Source: an uncultured Actinomycetes bacterium
GTDB lineage: Bacteria; Actinomycetota; Actinomycetes; Nanopelagicales; Nanopelagicaceae
Direction of reading: 5' to 3'
DNA length: 10,727 nucleotides
Assembly (NCBI GenBank): GCA_903832395.1
Contig: CAILBF010000173.1
Location: forward strand, 1 to 10,727
This document shows positions 1 to 7,800 of this stretch, piece after piece. A program made the translations under genes and the position numbers. Every line of letters starts with the position of its first letter. Position 1 is the first letter of the stretch. The notes beneath the pieces were generated by a model, which ran no database searches, was not told the DNA's origin, and saw only the letters and a list, made by a program, of their open reading frames with translations.

Positions 1-1531
1 AAACTGTGGTCTACCGTATTACGTTGGCGGGATAATTGAAGAAGAGAGTTCCTTACTTCTGCAAACACCAGCAAGTTTGCACGCACGTTTTCGTCTCGAT
101 GTGCGCGTAAATACTGAGGTTTTTGCAATCAACCCCAACAAGAAGACGGTCACTATCAAGAACCTCGATAGCCACGAAACCCATGAAATTGATTACGACA
201 AGTTAATCCTTAGCCCTGGTGCGTCTGCCATAATTCCACCGATTCCAGGCGTCGAACGTGGGATGACGCTTCGCACGGTTGAAGATGTTGAAAGAATTGC
301 TGATCGGGTCAGTGCCAAACCGACAAGTGCCGTTGTTATAGGCGGTGGCTTTATTGGAGTGGAGATCGCTGAGAACCTTATTCATCGGGGAATTCCAACC
401 GCATTAGTTGAAGCTACCGATCAAGTACTTATGCCACTAGATCCAGAACTTGCGACGTTAGTTGCCAAAGAAATTATTATCCAAGGCGTCAACCTCCACT
501 TAGGTTCCAGCGTTGTCAACATTGGGCCAGATAGTGTCGATTTACTAAACGGTCAGAACGTTCCTGCGGAGTTAGTAATCCTTGCAATAGGCGTACGTCC
601 CGAAATTGGATTAGCGAAGGCTGCTGGTTTAACTATTGGTTCTCGCAACGGGATTCAGGTCGATGAATTCAACCGAACAAGCAATCACGATATATATGCC
701 GTTGGTGATGCCGCTGAAAAAACGGATGCGCTAGATGGAAGTGCCACCTTGGTGCCGCTCGCCAATTTAGCCAATCGTCATGGACGTGTGGCTGCAGATC
801 ATATTGCTGGGCGTACAGTGCGCCCAGTGAAAACAATAGGTACGGCAATTGTAAAAGTATTTGATTTAATGATTGCAACAACTGGTTGGAATGAAAAGCG
901 TTTAGTGGCAGCTGGGATAGCTCACCAATCGATTCACACGCATCCAAACTCACATGCTGGCTACTATCCAGATGCCAAATCGATGGTATTAAAACTAATC
1001 TTTGATCCAAAGAGCGGCGAGATACTCGGTGCTCAAGGAATTGGTACAGAGGGCGTAGATAAGCGCATAGATGTAATCGCAACTGCTATTCGTGGCAATA
1101 TCACCGCTCCTGAGCTGGCCGATCTTGAACTTGCTTATGCTCCACCATTTGGTTCAGCTAAAGATCCAGTAAACATGTTGGGCTATATCGCCGAAAATGT
1201 TATCTCTGGCTTAGTGAAGACCGCACAATGGAGCGAAATTGATGGTTTCACTTCACGTGGGTTCGAACTAATCGACGTTCGCAGTGCCGGGGAGTTTGCA
1301 CGGGGCCATATTCCGGGAGCAATTAATATTTCAGTCGATGAAATTCGTGAGCGTCAATCTGAAATCGGCAGTAAGAACCTTCTTGTCAATTGCCAAGTGG
1401 GCCAGCGCGGACACACTGCAGCGCTTCTTTTAAAGGAACTCGGTTTTAATGCAGTAAATCTCGACGGCGGATATCTCACCTGGAGTAACTCGCCGGCAGC
1501 GCTGAATAATCACCTACTAGTTTCACTATAA
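1..1531 (+). CDS. CoA-disulfide reductase / NAD(P)H-dependent flavoprotein with C-terminal rhodanese domain (5' partial)
   Basis: The reading frame is open from base 2, so the gene starts before the window; the TTG at 77 is only an internal codon. Bases 2-31 encode NCGLPYYVGG, the redox-active cysteine signature of CoA-disulfide reductases (Cys codon at 5-7). The missing part is therefore about 40 residues holding the first FAD-binding glycine motif. Next come an NAD(P)-binding motif, VVIGGGFIGVEIAEN (about 331-375), the second FAD motif IYAVGDAAE (about 690-716), and the dimerisation-domain signature AYAPPFGSAKDPVNM (about 1136-1180). A rhodanese domain follows (about 1255-1500) with DVRSAGEF and the loop CQVGQRG, whose catalytic Cys codon is 1391-1393. 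Known fusions of this type reduce CoA disulfide, CoA persulfide or polysulfide with NAD(P)H, the rhodanese domain handling sulfane sulfur. The substrate here is not fixed by sequence. It is first in an apparent operon with a small Cys-rich protein and a thioredoxin. Family assignment is firm; exact substrate is inference. Confidence 0.92.
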   Translation, partial: NCGLPYYVGGIIEEESSLLLQTPASLHARFRLDVRVNTEVFAINPNKKTVTIKNLDSHETHEIDYDKLILSPGASAIIPPIPGVERGMTLRTVEDVERIADRVSAKPTSAVVIGGGFIGVEIAENLIHRGIPTALVEATDQVLMPLDPELATLVAKEIIIQGVNLHLGSSVVNIGPDSVDLLNGQNVPAELVILAIGVRPEIGLAKAAGLTIGSRNGIQVDEFNRTSNHDIYAVGDAAEKTDALDGSATLVPLANLANRHGRVAADHIAGRTVRPVKTIGTAIVKVFDLMIATTGWNEKRLVAAGIAHQSIHTHPNSHAGYYPDAKSMVLKLIFDPKSGEILGAQGIGTEGVDKRIDVIATAIRGNITAPELADLELAYAPPFGSAKDPVNMLGYIAENVISGLVKTAQWSEIDGFTSRGFELIDVRSAGEFARGHIPGAINISVDEIRERQSEIGSKNLLVNCQVGQRGHTAALLLKELGFNAVNLDGGYLTWSNSPAALNNHLLVSL

Positions 1532-1556
1532 ACAACCAAGAAAAGGATATAGAAAT

Positions 1557-1727
1557 ATGTGCAGTAGAACTTCATGTCGTAAGTGCGGGAAACCAACATG
1601 GTCTGGATGTGGCAATCACGTCGAAATAGCGCTGAAAGGCGTTGCAAAAAAGGACAGATGCCAAGGACATCAGAATGATCCTGTAGAGCCCGGCTTTTTC
1701 AGTAAAATGTTTGGTAAGAAGGGATAA
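1557..1727 (+). CDS. small cysteine-rich protein (56 aa), putative metal- or redox-binding
   Basis: An ATG at 1557 opens a 56-codon frame ending in TAA at 1725-1727. It is preceded by a good ribosome binding site, AAGGA at 1543-1547, nine bases upstream. The protein begins MCSRTSCRKCGKPTWSGCG and has cysteines at residues 2, 7, 10, 18 and 35 and histidines at 21 and 38. The C-x2-C-x7-C spacing followed by GCGNHVE suggests a small zinc-binding or redox-active knuckle. The C-terminus is basic (FGKKG). From memory, similar short proteins with the pattern CxxCGKPTxxGCGxHVE are widespread in bacteria and lack an assigned function; I cannot check this here. It lies 25 bases after the reductase-rhodanese gene and 3 bases before thioredoxin, so co-transcription is very likely and a role in thiol, sulfur or metal handling is a reasonable inference. 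The clean ribosome site and tight packing argue that it is a real gene despite its size. Confidence 0.8.
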   Translation: MCSRTSCRKCGKPTWSGCGNHVEIALKGVAKKDRCQGHQNDPVEPGFFSKMFGKKG

Positions 1728-1730
1728 AAA

Positions 1731-2120
1731 GTGGCAACAGTTAATATTAATGAGACTGAGTTCGAGAAGTTGATTCTCGAAAAGGGCACCGTTCTGGTTG
1801 ATTTTTGGGCCGCTTGGTGTGGTCCTTGTCGATCATTTGCACCGGTTTATGAGGCAACGTCAGAGAAATATCCAGATTTAACTTTCGCTAAAGTTGATAC
1901 AGAAGCGGAGCAATCATTGGCAGCTGCCGCTGGCATCACCTCAATCCCAACCTTGATGGTCTTTCGTGACGGGATTCTTTTGTTTAGCCAACCCGGAGCA
2001 CTTCCAGGCGCTGCTCTTGAGGAGATAATTGGCAAAGTGGCAGAACTCGATATGGATGATGTGCGCAAGCAAATCGCAGATCAAGAGTTAACAACATCGA
2101 AAACGGATGAAACCGCTTAA
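1731..2120 (+). CDS. thioredoxin
   Basis: This 129-residue protein has a single thioredoxin fold. The buried aspartate and active site read VDFWAAWCGPC (D24, redox pair C30/C33), and the conserved cis-proline is P73 in GITSIPTLM. It should act as a cytoplasmic dithiol-disulfide oxidoreductase, reduced by thioredoxin reductase or conceivably by the upstream flavoprotein. The core ends near residue 108; about 20 residues follow (DMDDVRKQIADQ, then a polar tail), somewhat longer than the usual 105-110 residues, and there is no signal peptide. The start is GTG at 1731, supported by GAAGGG at 1718-1723 seven bases upstream, which lies inside the end of the preceding gene. The 3-base gap indicates translational coupling with the small Cys-rich gene. 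Whether this is the main housekeeping thioredoxin or a pathway-dedicated paralog cannot be told from the window, so no gene symbol is given. Confidence 0.95.
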   Translation: MATVNINETEFEKLILEKGTVLVDFWAAWCGPCRSFAPVYEATSEKYPDLTFAKVDTEAEQSLAAAAGITSIPTLMVFRDGILLFSQPGALPGAALEEIIGKVAELDMDDVRKQIADQELTTSKTDETA

Positions 2121-2272
2121 TTTAAGCCTGCTTTAGCGCACTGATTTCGCCATATCCACTGCCAAAGGTAGAATAACCACGTGCGGCCGACTCATTGGCC
2201 TCAGTAATACCCAAATCGTTGGATAGAGGCAAGGCCTTCTAGAGGGCTTATCTCCTAAGGAAAGTAGTTTTC
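2121..2272. other. intergenic region upstream of typA
   Basis: This is the longest clearly non-coding stretch, 152 bases. It must contain the end of the thioredoxin operon transcript and the typA promoter. I find no convincing stem-loop followed by a T run, so no terminator is called. TAGAAT at 2169-2174 is an acceptable -10 hexamer, but the only -35 candidate at 18-base spacing (TTTCGC, 2145-2150) is poor. The ribosome binding site of typA, AAGGAAAG, lies at 2257-2264, nine bases before the GTG start. Confidence 0.4.
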
Positions 2273-4171
2273 GTGGCCAAGACCCAAGCACACCTAAAAG
2301 ACCTGCCAGTAAAAAAGCGCGAGAACCTTCGTAACGTCGCGATCATCGCGCACGTTGACCACGGTAAAACTACTCTCGTTGATGCGATGTTGTGGCAGTC
2401 CGGTGCATTCGCCGCTTATAAGAAACAGGGCGAAGGCCAAGAGCGCATGATGGATTCAATGGATCTAGAGCGGGAAAAGGGAATTACGATTCTTGCTAAG
2501 AACACCGCAGTTAAGCGCGGCGACACGATCGTTAACATTATTGATACTCCAGGCCACGCCGATTTTGGTGGCGAAGTAGAGCGCGGATTAGAAATGGTCG
2601 ATGGCGTTATCTTGCTAGTGGATGCATCAGAAGGTCCATTGCCACAGACTCGTTTCGTTTTGCGCAAAGCGTTAGAGAAGAACCTTCCGGTTATTTTGCT
2701 TATTAATAAGGTAGATCGTTCTGACTCACGTATCGCTGAAGTTGTCGATGAGACCTACGAACTATTTTTAGATCTAGATGCCAATGAATCACAGATTGAG
2801 TTCCCAGTTGTCTATGCATGCGCAAAAGCAGGCCGTGCATCATTGACGCGCCCAGCCGATGGCGGAATGCCAGAAGAGGAAAACCTCGATGTTTTATTCG
2901 ACACAATCTTCTCTGCAATTCCAGCACCTGAATATCACGAAGGTGCACCGCTACAAGCACACGTAACTAACCTTGACTCATCACCATTCCTTGGTCGCTT
3001 AGCGCTATGTCGCGTGCGCGAAGGTGTTATTAAAAAGGGTCAATCAGTAACCTGGATTAAAACTGATGGCACGATGGAGCGCGTAAAGATTTCAGAGTTA
3101 TTGATTACTGAGGCCTTAGAGCGCGTACCAACACTTGAAGCCCATCCAGGCGACATCATCGCCGTAGCTGGAATTGAAACAATTACGCTTGGCGAAACTC
3201 TGGCCGATAACGAAGACCCACATGCATTGCCATTGATCATCGTTGACGAACCATCTATTTCGATGACTATTGGTATTAATACATCGCCTCTTGCAGGCAA
3301 GAGTGGAAAACTCCTTACTGCACGCCAAGTTAAGGGCCGTCTAGATGCCGAGCTCGTTGGTAACGTTTCATTGCGCGTATTAAATACTGAGCGTCCAGAT
3401 ACGTGGGAAGTCCAGGGTCGCGGAGAACTTCAGCTTGCAGTACTTGTTGAAATCATGAAGCGCGAAGGCTTTGAATTAACTGTTGGTAAGCCACAGGTTG
3501 TTATTAAGAAGATTGATGGCAAAGTACATGAGCCAATGGAGCGCTTAACAATTGATGCACCTGAAGAATATCTCGGCGTGCTTACTCAGTTGATGGCACT
3601 TCGCAAGGGCCGCATGGAACAAATGGTTAACCACGGCACTGGCTGGATCCGCCTTGATTACCGTGTTCCATCTCGTGGACTTATTGGTTTCCGTACTGAG
3701 TTCTTAACTGAAACCCGCGGAACCGGTTTACTACACCACGTCTTTGATGGCTACGAAGCGTGGCACGGCGATATCCGTACTCGCGGAACTGGCTCACTTG
3801 TTTCAGATCGCATGGGAACAGTTACTTCATACGCACTATACGGAACACAAGATCGCGGAAGCATCTTCGTTGAACCCGGCGATGAGGTTTACGAAGGCAT
3901 GGTTATTGGCGAGAACTCTCGTAGCGATGACATGGATGTTAACTGTGTTCGCGAAAAGAAACTTACTAACATGCGTGCTTCAGGAACCGATGAATCAGAG
4001 CGTTTGATTCCGCCTAAGAAGCTCAACATGGAAGGCGCCCTTGAGTTCTGTCGTGAAGATGAGTGCGTTGAAGTTACCCCAGCCGTTGTTCGTATCCGCA
4101 AGGTTGTCCTTGATGGTGACGAGCGCGCCCGCACAACTGCACGCGCCAAGAAGGCCAACCTCAACGTTTAA
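2273..4171 (+). CDS. typA: translational GTPase TypA/BipA
   Basis: This 632-residue protein is a complete TypA, an EF-G-like ribosome-associated GTPase that binds near the A site and is linked to 50S assembly and to stress or low-temperature growth. GTPase motifs are all present: G1 AHVDHGKT (26-33), G2 around REKGITI (67-73, switch Thr72), G3 DTPGH (91-95) and G4 NKVD (145-148). The domain V and C-terminal signatures follow, including RGTGSLVSDRMG, YGTQDRGSIFVEPGDEVYEG, GENSRSDDMDVN and LTNMRASGTDE. Length fits the family (about 600-635); about 15 extra N-terminal residues precede the usual LRNVAIIAHVDHG start. GTG at 2273 is chosen because AAGGA at 2257-2261 stands before it and no frame conflict exists upstream. 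The gene is monocistronic by arrangement: a 152-base gap upstream and a convergent neighbour downstream. Its TAA stop (4169-4171) overlaps the stop of the toxin gene on the other strand. Confidence 0.98.
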   Translation: MAKTQAHLKDLPVKKRENLRNVAIIAHVDHGKTTLVDAMLWQSGAFAAYKKQGEGQERMMDSMDLEREKGITILAKNTAVKRGDTIVNIIDTPGHADFGGEVERGLEMVDGVILLVDASEGPLPQTRFVLRKALEKNLPVILLINKVDRSDSRIAEVVDETYELFLDLDANESQIEFPVVYACAKAGRASLTRPADGGMPEEENLDVLFDTIFSAIPAPEYHEGAPLQAHVTNLDSSPFLGRLALCRVREGVIKKGQSVTWIKTDGTMERVKISELLITEALERVPTLEAHPGDIIAVAGIETITLGETLADNEDPHALPLIIVDEPSISMTIGINTSPLAGKSGKLLTARQVKGRLDAELVGNVSLRVLNTERPDTWEVQGRGELQLAVLVEIMKREGFELTVGKPQVVIKKIDGKVHEPMERLTIDAPEEYLGVLTQLMALRKGRMEQMVNHGTGWIRLDYRVPSRGLIGFRTEFLTETRGTGLLHHVFDGYEAWHGDIRTRGTGSLVSDRMGTVTSYALYGTQDRGSIFVEPGDEVYEGMVIGENSRSDDMDVNCVREKKLTNMRASGTDESERLIPPKKLNMEGALEFCREDECVEVTPAVVRIRKVVLDGDERARTTARAKKANLNV

Positions 4172-4548
4172 GCCTCTTTCACATTCTTTCTAAGCCACGG
4201 TTCAATCGTTGCTAGTTTGAATGTACCTGTATCGAAGAACTTCATCATTGAGGCATGAACCTCTTTGCTGTTTAATGTAAAGCGGTAGCCATTGATGCGC
4301 AGGAAAACATCGGTAGCTGCAAAGGCAACACGCTTATTTCCATCGATAAAAGGATGATTAATTGCCAGACTCTCAAAGAGAGCGCCCGCCGATTCAATGA
4401 CATCTTTGTAGTAACCAGATTGCGGACGAGCAACGGCTGATTCCAATGAGCCCATGTCGCGAACTCCATCGCTGCCATCAAATCTCTTAATGAGCACCAT
4501 GTGCATCGCTAAAACATCGGGCAGGGTTACGTAATTAACTTCAGGCAT
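4168..4548 (-). CDS. doc: Doc-type (Fic-fold) toxin of a type II toxin-antitoxin module
   Basis: This 126-residue protein carries the Fic-fold core HPFIDGNKR (residues 65-73) and the upstream Doc-family motif GSLESAVARPQ (33-43). The typical full AMPylase motif is HPFxxGNGRxxR. Here a lysine (K72) replaces the second glycine and a phenylalanine (F76) replaces the last arginine, as in Doc. Phage P1 Doc phosphorylates EF-Tu and stops translation; kinase activity on a translation factor is therefore the likely, unproven role. The key residues His65, Asp69, Asn71, Lys72 and Arg73 are intact, so the toxin is probably active. The start ATG (4548-4546) overlaps the stop of the antitoxin gene by one base (TAATG) and has no clear ribosome binding site, so it should be translated by coupling to the antitoxin. 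Its stop TAA (4170-4168) interlocks with the typA stop on the opposite strand. Confidence 0.92.
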   Translation of the reverse strand: MPEVNYVTLPDVLAMHMVLIKRFDGSDGVRDMGSLESAVARPQSGYYKDVIESAGALFESLAINHPFIDGNKRVAFAATDVFLRINGYRFTLNSKEVHASMMKFFDTGTFKLATIEPWLRKNVKEA

Positions 4549-4781
4549 TACTGGGCAAGTTTTTTGTAGAGATCGTCGAACTCGTCCATGCTCAAACCGA
4601 AGGCCTCCATAACGTGAGCACGAGGGCGCTCGACTTGGTGGCGTTCTAGATACTCAGCAAGTGCCTCTTCAAGGATGGATTGGAACTGTCGCCCCTGTGA
4701 GTGCGCCAATGCGCGAGCGCCGGCCAAGATTTGTTCATCGGCCTGCGAGGAAAACTTCTCGCGTTTTGTAACCATAGCCAT
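4548..4781 (-). CDS. ribbon-helix-helix-like antitoxin, cognate to the Doc-type toxin
   Basis: From the ATG at 4781-4779 this is a 77-residue protein. The N-terminal half, with REKFSSQADEQILAGARALA followed by a helix ending in EALAEYLERH, looks like a ribbon-helix-helix DNA-binding and dimerisation domain. The C-terminal tail (AFGLSMDEFDDLYKKLAQ) is acidic and amphipathic, as expected for the segment that wraps and neutralises a Doc toxin. An ATG at 4844 extends the frame, but it overlaps the proposed -35 box and gives an atypical leader. The ATG at 4781 has AGAGAG (4791-4786) four bases upstream; the ATG at 4775 has the same site ten bases upstream and is an equally possible start. The gene comes first and overlaps the toxin by one base, the standard antitoxin-toxin order. 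It probably represses its own promoter through the adjacent 18-bp palindrome. Family recognition is by pattern rather than alignment. Confidence 0.86.
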   Translation of the reverse strand: MAMVTKREKFSSQADEQILAGARALAHSQGRQFQSILEEALAEYLERHQVERPRAHVMEAFGLSMDEFDDLYKKLAQ

Positions 4782-4791
4782 CCAACTCTCT

Positions 4792-4809
4792 ATCAAGATA
4801 TATCTTGAT
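4792..4809. promoter_or_regulatory. 18-bp perfect palindrome, probable antitoxin operator
   Basis: ATCAAGATA followed directly by TATCTTGAT is a perfect 18-bp palindrome. It lies between the proposed -10 box of the toxin-antitoxin promoter and the antitoxin start, so a bound dimer would cover the transcription start. Ribbon-helix-helix antitoxins commonly bind such sites to autoregulate. Two shorter palindromes continue it: TGATGCATCA (4806-4815) and ATCATGAT (4812-4819), which share the ATCA/TGAT half-element and might allow cooperative binding. Confidence 0.7.
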
Positions 4810-4814
4810 GCATC

Positions 4815-4844
4815 ATGATAGCAGGGCGTACGGCGCAAGTCCAA
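4815..4844 (-). promoter_or_regulatory. predicted promoter of the antitoxin-toxin operon
   Basis: On the minus strand, TTGGAC (4844-4839) and TATCAT (4820-4815) are separated by 18 bases and resemble -35 and -10 boxes of a housekeeping sigma factor. Transcription would begin near 4808, inside the 18-bp palindrome and about 27 bases before the antitoxin ATG at 4781. The positions fit autorepression well. The prediction is by eye only. Confidence 0.5.
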
Positions 4845-4895
4845 GTAATTATTACAAGAGGGATTTTGTCGTACGGGTCGGGCAAGATAACCACT

Positions 4896-7800
4896 GTGAG
4901 TACAGCGAACTTTAACCTTGTGCGCGGTACTGGCAAAACCCCTGAACTAACGCTCTCTGGCGATCAAAGCGCCGCTGTTACACATCGCGGTAGCCCTTTA
5001 GTCATTCTCGGCGGACCAGGTACGGGCAAGACAACGGTTCTCATTGAAGCGGCATTAGCGCGCATTAACGATGGGCAAAACCCTGACTCAATTTTGCTCT
5101 TAACTTTTGGGCGAGAGCGCGCATCCGAACTTCGTGATGCAATTGCACTTCGCACAACTAAGACAATGTTTGAGCCACTTGCGCGAACTTTTCACTCGCT
5201 AGCTTTTTCAATTCTCAAAATGAAGGCCGATAAGAGCGATCCCGAACCAATTCTTTTGAGCGGGCCGGAACAAGAGAGTTATATTAAAGAGCTTCTAAAA
5301 GGTGACATCGAGGATGATTATAAAGAGTGGCCCGAGGATTTGCACGCCGCCCTTACAACAAATGGTTTTGCGCGAGAGCTGCGCGATTTAATTTTGCGCG
5401 CATCAGAACGTGGAATAGATCCCATGCAGTTGGAGCAACTCGGCATCTCTGAAGGTGAAAAATATTGGTCTGCGGCAGCCAAGTTCTGGCAGCGCTATTT
5501 GAATTCGATGGTTATGCGCGAAATCAGCGCGACCGATGCCAAGATGCGTATTGATCCATCCGAGCTCGTTTCACGTGCGACTTTGCATTTACATAACAAC
5601 CCTGATGTGTTGGCGAAACTACGTGCGCGATTTAGCACAATCATGGTCGACGAGTTCCAAGAGAGTGACCCTGCACAACGCGCACTGCTTGCAGCATTGG
5701 CAGGCAGCCATGTCATTATTTGCGCCGATGCCGATAGTGCCGTTGGGCGCTTTCGCGGCGCTGATCCCGATGGTTTAGCCACAGCGCTAGATCCTTATCG
5801 AGCACGAGAGATTGTTTTATCAACGGTGTATCGAAGTGGCAGTGCAATCTTTGAAGTTGGCCATGCTTACGTACAGGGGTTTAGAGGCTCGCCCATCACA
5901 CGCAAACGCACGTGTGGCAATGAAAAAGCGAGTGCCGTAGCAGTACACCGCTTTAGATCTGGGGCCGAGGAAGCCGCTTTTATCGCCCACCAATTTCGTA
6001 GCGCACATTTGCGCGAAGGTATTTCTTATAGCGAGATGGCAGTTATTTTACGTAGCCCAGGGCTTACCGCCTCGGCATTGCGGCGGGCCTTCGCATACGT
6101 CGGAATCCCAGTGGCAAGTGAGTTACAGGCTTTAGCTGGCAATCCTGCTATCGCGCCATTCCTTTTATTGGCCCGCGTTGCTATTAAAGCCCAACCACTT
6201 AACTTAGATACAGCCGAACGGTTATTAATGAGCGAGTTCGGCGGCGCAGACTCAATCTCACTTCGTCGAATCCGACGTGCAATGATTGCAGCTCGCGCTG
6301 AAGGAGATGAGCGCTCTGGTACCCAGCTATTACTCGATGCAATTACTGATGGTGCAGTCTTCATTGAAGGCGCAGATTTCGTTGTACGCGTACATGAATT
6401 ACTAGAAAAAGCTCGGGCAGTTGCGCGAAATAAATCGGCACTAGCCGATGATTTATTATGGGCGATTTGGGACAATGCATTGGCAAGTGATGGACAAAAA
6501 CTTAGCGATGCATGGCGCACTCAATCACTTCGCCCTGGAGTGCGAGGTGCCGCCGCTGATCGCGATTTAGATGCAATGATGCAATTGTTTGAAAGTGCTG
6601 CTAGATACTCCGAGCGCTTCCCTTTATCGGGACCTGCCGCCTTTATCGCAGAAATCGCAACTGAAGACATTGCCGGAGATGTTATTACCGCCAAAGGCGT
6701 GCGACCCGATTTCGTTGAGATTCTCACAGTGCACAGTGCTAAAGGTCGCGAATGGAATGTAGTTGCCGTCGCGGGTCTGCAAGAGGGCACATGGCCAAAT
6801 TTAAAGGCACGCTCATCCTTACTTGGGGCCGAACGATTAGTTGAGCGCCAGCGCAATCCCGATATTCCGCGCGATCAGTTAGATGTAATCGCTGCCAATG
6901 GTCTTATGCAGGATGAGGAGCGGCTCTTTCATGTCGCTCTAACCCGTGCCACACACTCACTTTTCGTCACTGCCGTGCAGCGTGATGACGAAGAGCCTTC
7001 AGCGTTTTTTGAAGCTATTGAAGTGATGGTGAATAAAACCGATGTAGATGAGCCGGTTTTGACCGATGTTCCTCGTCCTATAACCGCGCCAGCGCTAGTG
7101 GCCGAACTACGCAGCCAACTGCATGGCGCTAATGCCCAAGATGCCGCAGAGATATTGAAAGCTTTGAGTGAAAACGGAATTTATTTAGCTAATACAGAGT
7201 CCTGGATTGGAACTGTGCCGCTGAGCTCCGATGCTCCGGTCTTCGATGCCGAAAAGGAAGTTGTTGTTTCCCCCAGTGGCGCCGAATCTTTTGTTGAATG
7301 CGGCGTCAAATGGTTCTTACAAAATAATGGTGGGACTGATGGCGACAGCACCGCACAAGTTTTAGGCTCTGCCATACACGCCTTTGCTGCGAAAATGGTG
7401 CAAGAGCCAGGAACAACTAAAGAGGATTTAATAACTAATTTGCGCAGCTCGTGGAAATTGATCGATCCAGAATCTGGCTGGGTCAGTGGCTCACATTTAG
7501 AGAGTGCTGTAACGATGCTCGAGAAATTTGTTGAGTATCACTCCGAAACTACGCGTACCGTTGTCGATGCTGAAATGCGCTTTGATGTAACACTCGGTCG
7601 TGCCCGTATCAAGGGAAGCGTGGATCGCTTAGAAGTCGAAGCCGATGGGAGCCTCTTCATAGTTGATTTTAAAACTGGCGGAAGCGCAATCAGCGTTAAA
7701 GATGCCAAAGAGAATCTTCAATTGGCAAGTTACCAAGTTGGAATCGCCGAAGGTGGATTTACTCAAGGCAAAGTTAGCGCTGGGGCCGAACTGGTTTATT

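Noticed and set aside
669..1082. Minus-strand open frame of 137 codons inside the flavoprotein gene
   Set aside because: It is antisense to the NAD/FAD-binding region; the composition (many His, Leu and Gln) is typical of a shadow frame and no motif is visible.
2225..2250. Inverted repeat AAGGCC...GGGCTT upstream of typA as a terminator or riboswitch
   Set aside because: It contains a mismatch, has a short stem and is not followed by a T run; no conserved riboswitch core is visible.
4145..4185. Possible bidirectional terminator at the typA/toxin junction (AGAAGGC pairing with GCCTCT)
   Set aside because: The stem is only about six pairs with a bulge and a 16-base loop, and no T run follows on either strand.
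4792..4809. The 18-bp palindrome as a mobile-element end or attachment site
   Set aside because: There is no second copy, no target-site duplication and no transposase or integrase in the window; its position fits an operator better.
4782..4844. N-terminal extension of the antitoxin to ATG 4844
   Set aside because: It would place coding sequence over the proposed -35 and -10 boxes and the operator palindrome, and the added residues do not look like the start of a ribbon-helix-helix domain.
6026..6520. Open frame of 164 codons on the minus strand inside adnA, and a similar one of 172 codons at 8929-9447 inside adnB
   Set aside because: Both are antisense to frames with clear helicase motifs. 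Their translations are low-complexity in Ser, Ala and Arg, have no recognisable domain and no suitable ribosome site.
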